From: Physocladia obscura
Lineage: Eukaryota > Chytridiomycota > Chytridiomycetes > Chytridiales > Chytriomycetaceae
NCBI GenBank assembly: GCA_027596945.1
Contig: JADGJH010000755.1
Location: 1-14,719 of the forward strand
Length of the DNA stretch: 14,719 nucleotides
Reading direction: 5' to 3'
A program made the position numbers and the translations under genes. Below are positions 8,544 through 14,719 of the stretch, piece after piece. Within the stretch, counting starts at the first letter, position 1, and each line of letters begins with the position of its first letter. Under the pieces are notes generated by a model. It searched no databases, was not told where the DNA came from, and saw only the letters and a program-made list of their open reading frames with translations.

Positions 8544-8768
8544 TCATGCGGAAGTAGGTTGGCAATTAATGATTCTGGCTTTGAATTTTTTTTCTTTTGC
8601 TTGCTCAATGTAAAACTCCACTGTTTCAGAGTTTTTCTCCTTAAAAATACCCCACTCTTCAGACAGCATCTTTGAAATATAGGGCATTAATTTGGAATTT
8701 GCAACATTTGGATTTTCTTGCAGTACACATAATCCTTCATACACAGTTACAATAATAAAGTAAGTCAT
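8544..8768 (-). pseudogene. HMG-box-like fragment
   Basis: The frame reads QENPNVANSKLMPYISKMLSEEW, then EKNSETVEFYIEQAKEKK. This resembles the middle of an HMG box (NPxxxNxxISKxLxExW...Y...AxxxK), as in fungal MATA-HMG proteins. The start of the box (NAFILFR) is not clear, and at the A run near 8590 two phases both look plausible, indicating a frameshift. HMG boxes bind the DNA minor groove. Two or three extra residues lie before ISK relative to the family. No start codon or full gene can be defined. A real HMG relic is possible, but so is chance in Lys/Glu-rich AT-biased sequence. Confidence 0.35.
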
Positions 8769-9313
8769 TTTAATATGTTAAACTCGCTTGATTCTGATTG
8801 CGAAACTCAAAATACATGTTTGTGCTTCGATTTTATCAGGTAGTTGGCAGAAATAATACCAAATGAGCCAGATTTTGCTTCAACTATAGCAGTTTGATCA
8901 ATATTAATTGATTCTTGCAAAATATTGCTTTGATATTCATTAACTGTTTTGTTTGCTGTCATATCTAAATCTGTTTTTTCCGGCTCATTACACATATATT
9001 TCTAAGTTATTTCCCTTAATTCGCTTTTCTGTCACATTGAATTTATCTGCCAGTAACTTTCTTTTATTGGTGCATGCCTTTGTTGTTATAAGATTATTTT
9101 CAATAGCAATTTTTGCTTTGCATTTCTTTATAGTCAATTAAGAGAGCACCGGCTGTATTTTTCAGTCCAAGAAATAATGGGTGTGGGGTGTCTTCGAGAT
9201 CTGACCCTTTTCTGTTGCTGTATTTAGTTTGTTTGTTTCTTCTTGATTTTATTTTCCATCTATTATGAATTGGCAAACAAAACTTGCAAAAAACTAATTT
9301 AAACATTATTTCT
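8769..9313 (-). other. Degenerate AT-rich stretch downstream of DHFR
   Basis: Short minus-strand frames occur here. One (about 9000-9130) contains KRKLLADKFNVTEKRIKG, which has a helix-turn-helix look, and another (8995-8807) is a 62-codon frame of no known family. They are in different phases with stops between, so no gene is called. If the HMG-box-like fragment is genuine, these may be exons or debris of the same lost gene. No LTR matching the one at 3488-3811 is present here. Confidence 0.35.
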
Positions 9314-9318
9314 TTATT
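9313..9318 (-). terminator. Polyadenylation signal overlapping the DHFR stop codon
   Basis: The minus strand reads GAATAAAG with the TAA stop at 9316-9314 inside a perfect AATAAA (9318-9313). A second near-match, AATAAT, follows a few bases later. If used, the 3' untranslated region would be very short. Confidence 0.45.
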
Positions 9319-10131
9319 CAGAAAGCTTTTCATAAACTTGGTACTCATAGTCATATCCATCTTCAAAGACACATAACGAATTTTCCTTGAAACAAACTTC
9401 TGCCACAGCTTTGGGAACAACATACTCATTGTTGATAATTTCGTCAGTAGCCAGTCGTCGAAATTGGCCAATGCCGTTTGCGTCTGTTGATAACGATGCA
9501 GTTGTGGTTAAAGGTGGCATGAACACGTCGAAAGTTGTGTTGGCAAGTTTATCTGCAGGGAGTTTGACGGATGTGAGGTAAATGTATCCGCAATCAGGGC
9601 GAGCAATAGTCTCTGTGTAGACTGATGCACCGCCAATAATGAAAATTCGAGGGATGAGAGTAGTTTGTGTTTGTGGGTTTTGCACTGTGGTTAATTGCAG
9701 CAAAGAACGGGCATGCGCGAGTGCGTCGTCAAGAGTTGAAAAAACGGTCAAATCTGGGTTCTGACTATTACCGTAACGGGTGGTAATTAAAATTAATTCA
9801 GTCAAATGCGGAATGATCACCTTTTGAACGAAGAATTTCTGGACAGAATAATATTAATTCTGCCTTTGAGCGGCCTGAATTTAAGTGGAACAGATTCCCA
9901 AGTCCGTCGACCCATAATGACAATATTCATTGGTGGAGAATAAAGCGATGGTTGTGATTGATGATGGGAAGCGGGAATTGGGAAAGACGCGGTGATTGCA
10001 GAACTTGTCAGCCGGGCAAAGTAGCGCATGTCAGCCTTGAGGCGCCAGGGAAGTGCACCATTAACTCCGATTCCGGCATTGTGCTCTGCGGCAGCAACCA
10101 CTAGATGAGCTTTAGTTGTTGGCACTGTCAT
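9314..10131 (-). CDS. Dihydrofolate reductase, two exons
   Basis: Reduces dihydrofolate to tetrahydrofolate with NADPH, feeding thymidylate and purine synthesis in the cytosol. The model is complement(9314-9764, 9821-10131), 253 residues. The 56-nt intron (GTGATC...TAATAG) is supported because it removes the stop after FKR and joins the frames in phase as SSFKSQNPD. Landmarks are GIGVNGALPWRLKADMRYF (about 20-38; Asp34 is the catalytic acid), VIMGRRTWESVP (71-82), RPLKGRINIILSRN (86-99), RIFIIGGASVY (143-153) with the NADPH-binding GG, and the C-terminal EYQVYEK. A Ser/Pro-rich insertion of about 20 residues (43-67) precedes MNIVIMGR. An in-frame ATG at 10161 would add ten residues; the ATG at 10131 fits the family start better. 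It is divergent from the PUF gene. No defect seen. Confidence 0.95.
9765..9820 (-). other. Intron of the DHFR gene
   Basis: The donor is AAAAG/GTGATC and the acceptor GGTAATAG/TCAG. There is a CTGAAT-type branch-point candidate about 35 bases before the acceptor. Splicing gives a phase-2 junction that preserves the DHFR fold. Confidence 0.8.
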
Positions 10132-10362
10132 TTTTCGAAAAAACAAAAAAGTGGAATTCAATGGTTTGTTCTCTCCTTGTTGCTTCCTCTTCGGTCGTCT
10201 TGTCCGCTCCGCGATCTTTCAATCGGTCGATCGACGAATTGATTATTTGATTGGTCGTTGGAGCAAATGCTTTTGGTTCTGTACAGTTTGCAATGCAAAC
10301 AAATTCTAACCGATAACTACAACACAACATAACACTCACTCACGCACTTTTAGTCTAATCTT

Positions 10363-10374
10363 CCAATCGATTGG
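10363..10374. promoter_or_regulatory. Palindromic double CCAAT box
   Basis: CCAATCGATTGG is a perfect 12-bp palindrome presenting a CCAAT box on each strand. CCAAT is the target of the Hap2/3/5 (NF-Y) complex in fungi and animals. It lies about 230 bp upstream of the DHFR start codon and is orientation-neutral, so it could serve both genes. Confidence 0.45.
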
Positions 10375-10595
10375 TCTTCCGCATCTCTTATTGCATTCTC
10401 TTCGCCTGTGTCACCCGCGCTGTTTGTGCCGCTTGCCTTTGTCTCAATCATTGCCGGCTTTTTCTTTGCGTCACTGCTCATGATGTGAGTAACTTGCAAT
10501 ATGCATTGTTAGTGCTCTGTGTCTCATTTTATTTGAATTGGCACGTGTGCAGCCACGAGCTAAGTGTTTCAAAATCATCGCCAAGATCTATTGTT

Positions 10596-10699
10596 CGCGA
10601 AATTTCCACTGCAGTTCCCTCTTCACTGTTTCTTGGTGAGTGTACTTGACAGTTTCCACATTTTCAGTTAATTAATGGATTTTGCATTCATGCGCGAAA
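10596..10699. promoter_or_regulatory. Two CGCGAAA (SCB/E2F-like) elements
   Basis: CGCGAAA occurs at 10596-10602 and 10693-10699 on the plus strand. It fits the fungal SBF consensus CRCGAAA, and with the preceding G the second is the E2F consensus TTTCGCGC on the minus strand. DHFR is a known G1/S target in other eukaryotes. That these sites act here is inference. Confidence 0.4.
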
Positions 10700-11013
10700 G
10701 GATTCGGTGTTGTGATGCTATTTAGTTCAATTGGCATTCACGTGTAATCTTTAAATATTTTATATTTTGTCTTGGATGAGAAAGTGGTTGATTGGAATGA
10801 TTGAGATAGAGTGTGGAAGTTGACGGAATCGGGTGGTTAACTCTAATTTCAAAGTGGCGGTAAATCCAATAAAGATTTCCAGCACAGTCGGAGATTTCCA
10901 TTCATGATTGGCGTGACATCCCTTTTCACTCTATTTTTTTCTTCGCTTTTGCAAAGACGCTTCAACTTTCCCAGCAAACATCTCGGCCACCTTAACAGCA
11001 ACCATCATAATCG

Positions 11014-14000
11014 ATGGATCCTAATGGGCGTCTGAGTGAACTGGGCCAGAATCAGAGCCAACATAACCAGAGCCAGAGTCAAACTCAGGCCTTGAATCTG
11101 AATCTAAATCCAAACCAGAGTCAAAAACAAAATCCGCTGGGTCCGGTTCTCCTGCAGCCACAGGCTCGCGGTGCAACAGTCGCACAGCACAAACAGCAGC
11201 AGGTTAGGTTTTTTTGTGGTTTTTTCAATTAAGTTAGAAAGTTGTGTTTTCGGCTGACTAAGAATTTCTGTTATTGAATATTCTCGCAGGATGTTGCTGC
11301 GTTTCTCCGTGCCTCCGCGTCTCTGGCCAATGATCCAATTGGTCGCTCGACCAGTGCTCCACCATCGCAGCTACTGGGTCTGACGTTTGATCCTTCACTG
11401 GTTTGTGTCTTTCTCTCCCAAATAGAAATCTCTGGAGTTAAGTTTTCCAATAAACTATTACAAACAAAAGTCCTTTGATTCCCAATCTGATGTGGAATAT
11501 GCCGCGTACCACCAAAGCCAGCACTCGAATCGCATAGACATGCGCACTCCGCCGCCAAATTATAATCCGTCACAAGCATGGCTCTGGGCTGGCGGACCGA
11601 AGGTGCAGCAACAGCAGCAGAATCAAAACCCGATTTTCTCTCAAAAAGCCTCAACGGTTTCCTCAAATAATCAAAATGTGGATTTGTCGGCACTACTCGA
11701 TTCTGCGGTGAAATTTTTGTTCTGTTTAATCAATTTCTTAAGACCTTTATCTCCAGAACCAATACGATTCCTTTGGGCCCTCTTCACATTATGAAACTAA
11801 TGCAAGAATGCCGACCTCACGATTCGATACCAATCAAATTCGTGGCAGTGATCCGTTTGACATTGGACTTACTATGTCAGAAAACGGACGTAGCAACAGC
11901 GGAAATAATGTCTGGGGTGCACCTGTTTCAAATGTTGGCAATATTCGGGGAGGCACTAACGAGGTTTTACTTGAGGCACGAAGAAAAGCTCAGCAAATTC
12001 CAATACATGATGATTTCATCACAAGAACACCAAGCCCCAACTTTTCACTGCACAACAACTTGCATCATCCCCTAAATCAACACCATCAAAGCCATTTGAG
12101 AAACAGTTTACCTCCACCAAATACCACAAAACTGCAATACCAGTATGGCGCAGATATTGACGATAATGACGTGGGCAACCTGTATAGTAAAAACAACAGC
12201 AGGCCGACTTCTGACATACACGTTTCTCGTGTAGCTGCTATTCTTAACGACTCTCGTGACGATATGATTCAAAATTCTGGCATCGGGGGTCAGTCAGTGC
12301 CCATCCGCAGCGCCAGCACACCTCCGACGCAACTAAATTACTCTCAGTACCAACATCAAAATGATTATAGTGTCAATACTCAACAATCCGATTTACTTAT
12401 GCAAATTCGTGCGTTGCATCTTGATGACGATTACAACGGAACGTATAGTAGCGCAGGACTCGCGCGACCACACAGTTCAAACGGAATGTCCAGAAGTCCT
12501 AATGGAGGAGGAAATATGAATGAGCAACTTGATAGACTTTACCCTGACTATAGTAGCAATAGACCTGGAAGTAACATGATGCGAGGAGCTGGGAATCATA
12601 ACGTTTCTGGAGGTTATTCGCCAAAGCCGTTACGACCTGGAATGGTGGGTGATATTTATGGATTCACTCAAAAAGGTACAGATTTTAAATTTTGTGTAAG
12701 TGTAAAAAATAATTTAAAAAAATTTTGTTTGCGTGTTATTTTTCAGACTTGTGGGACACGCATGGACTGGGTGTCATTGATCCTCCAATGAGAGTAAGCT
12801 TGTTGCTTATTCTTGCAGACAAGCCATTATGCTTATTCTTTTTCCTTATCACAGCCTCACTCAGCCGGATACAACCTTGACCACTTTTCTTCTCCGGAAA
12901 CAATGAAACGGAACACAAGTTTTGCCGGAATAGGACAGCAGAATCTACAGCAACAACAACAACGCCGAATGTTGGATAACCGCCAAGATTTTCTTCCACA
13001 TCAGCAACAGGCAAAAAAAATTCAGTATATTAATCAACATATTTCGCCGCTGTCTCATCAACAACAGCAACAATTTTTGCGCGAACAGGCGTTGAGACGT
13101 GAATTTCTTGGATCGGCTGGAATTTCAGGGCACGGCAAGCGGTCTCCGGACCATGATGGAATGGGGTCTGTAAACAGAAGTCCGCTATTAGAAGAATTTC
13201 GCAACAATAAGAATCGCAAGTTTGAACTGAGGGTGAGAAAAGAATAAATTTTCACCAAAATTTCCCCTGACAAATCTAAACAGGACATTGTTGGCCATAT
13301 TGTGGAATTCAGTGGCGACCAGCACGGCTCGCGCTTCATTCAACAAAAGCTTGAAACATGTTCGGCAGACGAGAAGCAGCTTGTGTTTGACGAAATTTTG
13401 CCACATGCGTTACAGCTGATGACGGATGTTTTTGGAAATTATGTAATTCAAAAGTTTTTCGAATACGGAAACCCAGCGCAAAAGCAGTTGCTTGCGACAC
13501 AGATGGAAGGGCATGTTCTGGCGTTGAGCTTGCAAATGTATGGGTGCCGTGTTGTCCAAAAAGTAAGTTCAAATTTCCTTTTTTTTTTCCCACTGGTTCT
13601 AACTTTCTATTTGCGTGTTACTATTATTTTAATCCCACCGAAAGGCACTCGAGCATGTGTACAGAGATCAACAAGCAAGTCTTATCAAAGAGCTTGATGG
13701 AAATGTTCTCAAATGTGTGAAAGACCAAAATGGAAACCACGTGATCCAGAAAGCCCTCGAAAGGATTCAGGGCGAACATATTCAATTTATTATTGAAGCT
13801 TTTCATGGCCAAGTTTATGCTTTGGCGACACATCCTTATGGATGCCGTGTCATTCAGAGGATTTTTGAGCATTGTGGAGACGAAAGTGGTCCTCAGTTGA
13901 CCGCTTATGCCGTAAGCTTTTTTATAAAGTTTGAATACAGTATTTTGTAAACTAAAAAATGAGTTTTCACTTTTAACAGCCCTTAATCGAAGAATTACAC

Positions 14001-14719
14001 AGATATACTATTAATTTGATTCAAGACCAATATGGAAACTACGTCATCCAGCATGTTCTTGAGCGTGGGAAACCGGCTGACAAGGCATTGATTACGAGTA
14101 AAGTGCGGGGTCAAGTATTGCAAATGAGCAAGCATAAGTTCGCATCGAACGTTGTGGAGAAATGCGTTGCGTATGGAAGTAAACAAGATCGTCAAATGCT
14201 GATTGAAGAGGTTATTGCGGTTCGATCTGACGGATTCACTGAGTACGTACTATTATTATTGGTGCAATTTGGTGCAATTTGGTGTAATGGCAGTAATAGT
14301 TTCTTTTTTTCTTTTTCAAAAGATCTTCTGCATTGGTTGCGATGATGAAGGATCAATTCGCGAATGTATGTGACACTATAATTTACTTTATTTGTGTTTC
14401 CTAATTTTATTTTTTGGGTAACAGTATGTTGTACAGAAGATGTTGGATGTTGTAGATGGAGACCAAAAGGAAATACTTATTCAAAAAATCCGTCCACATC
14501 TACAATCTCTCAAGAAATATACTTACGGCAAACACCTTATTACAAGTAATATATCTTTTTTCGTTCTGTTGCTTTCTCTTTTTATTTTTTATTATTTATT
14601 TTTTATTTCATCTGTTTACAGAGGTTGAACGAATGCTGCAAATGAGTGGACAGCCTACGGGATTGAATTATGGCATGGATATGAGCAATATGTACAATGG
14701 AAATCAGCAACATATGTAT
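11014..14719 (+). CDS. Pumilio/PUF-family RNA-binding protein, twelve exons, 3' end beyond window
   Basis: Binds UGUA-containing 3' UTRs and represses or destabilises mRNAs in the cytoplasm. Exons: 11014-11202, 11290-11400, 11471-11707, 11757-12675, 12747-12793, 12855-13232, 13284-13562, 13645-13911, 13980-14242, 14323-14365, 14425-14545, 14622-end; all phases agree and give 984 residues so far. An in-frame TAA just upstream supports the ATG at 11014. Residues 1-627 are low-complexity and Gln/Asn/Ser-rich. The Pumilio homology domain starts at residue 628 ([18 protein letters not shown]). The eight repeats carry reading residues HGSRFIQ, GNYVIQ, GCRVVQ, GNHVIQ, GCRVIQ, GNYVIQ, ASNVVE and ANYVVQ, and the domain closes with [12 protein letters not shown] Met/Asn-rich tail continues past the window. 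The fold call is certain; introns 2 and 3 (donors GTTTGT and GTGAAA) are the least certain. Confidence 0.95.
14261..14280 (+). repeat. 10-bp tandem duplication in PUF intron 9
   Basis: GGTGCAATTT occurs twice in direct succession, followed by a diverged third partial copy (GGTGTAAT). It lies inside the intron between exons 9 and 10, so it does not affect the protein. Confidence 0.85.

Larger units (their letters stand above)
10132..11013. promoter_or_regulatory. Divergent intergenic promoter region of DHFR and PUF
   Basis: This 880-bp region lies between two head-to-head start codons. It carries CCAAT boxes as ATTGG at 10250-10254 and 10791-10795, and back to back in the palindrome CCAATCGATTGG at 10363-10374. 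It has two CGCGAAA elements at 10596-10602 and 10693-10699; the latter is part of GCGCGAAA, which reads TTTCGCGC on the minus strand. A donor-like GTGAGT near 10635 and an acceptor TTTTCAG near 10659-10666 suggest a possible 5'-UTR intron of the PUF gene. No clear TATA box is fixed. The open stretch at 10371-10649 has no family features and is not called as a gene. Confidence 0.55.

Noticed and set aside
9100..9471. Minus-strand frame of 123 codons across the DHFR 3' end
   Set aside because: It overlaps the end of the DHFR coding exon in another phase, and its remaining part shows no recognisable domain.
10371..10649. Plus-strand open frame of 92 codons between DHFR and PUF
   Set aside because: Cys-rich random-looking composition, no family motif, and it lies in the promoter/5'-UTR region with splice-like signals.
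11271..13593. Minus-strand frames antisense to the PUF gene
   Set aside because: They are shadows of the strongly supported plus-strand exons and contain no motifs.
11014..14719. Animal origin suggested by the very Pumilio-like domain
   Set aside because: Segments such as [23 protein letters not shown] and [11 protein letters not shown] recall fungal PUF proteins more than animal ones, though this is from memory and not proven.
1..14719. CRISPR array, tRNA or rRNA genes
   Set aside because: No regularly spaced repeats, no tRNA cloverleaf and no rRNA-like stretch were seen on either strand.

Overview
This window looks nuclear and eukaryotic, and most probably comes from a fungus of an early-diverging, intron-rich, repeat-rich lineage; a Mucoromycota/Glomeromycotina type is my best guess. 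The evidence is two intron-bearing housekeeping genes with short introns (49-87 nt, GT...AG, pyrimidine-rich 3' ends), a Pumilio homology domain of fungal flavour, and AT-rich decayed mobile DNA beside them. The lineage is inference from remembered family resemblance; no search was run.

Left part (1-2638, minus strand): a decayed replication-type gene. One reading frame runs from a family B DNA polymerase-like module straight into a complete set of superfamily 1 (Pif1/RecD-like) helicase motifs, then into an HNH-like motif cut by the window edge. It is broken mostly by in-frame TGA codons, one of which sits at the helicase motif VI arginine. That points to CGA-to-TGA (CpG) decay. A frameshift and a 10-bp tandem duplication add to the damage. 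I cannot match this architecture to a named element family.

Middle part (3488-7918, minus strand): a Ty1/copia retrotransposon relic in the order protease, integrase, reverse transcriptase, RNase H, polypurine tract, 3' LTR. It has several frameshifts, a deletion inside RNase H, and no recognisable 5' LTR, primer binding site or intact gag. Beyond it (about 8000-9300) lie short degenerate minus-strand frames, including an HMG-box-like stretch and a coiled-coil stretch, which may be fragments of a lost gene.

Right part: dihydrofolate reductase on the minus strand (two exons, 9314-10131) and a Pumilio/PUF gene on the plus strand (twelve exons, 11014 to beyond the window end). They diverge from a shared intergenic region of about 880 bp that holds CCAAT boxes and two CGCGAAA (SCB/E2F-like) elements. 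The PUF gene model is phase-consistent across all eleven introns. All eight RNA-reading repeats are present with the canonical Pumilio code, so UGUANAUA-type targets are expected. DHFR supplies tetrahydrofolate for thymidylate and purine synthesis; the PUF protein is a post-transcriptional regulator. No functional link between them is evident beyond the shared promoter region.
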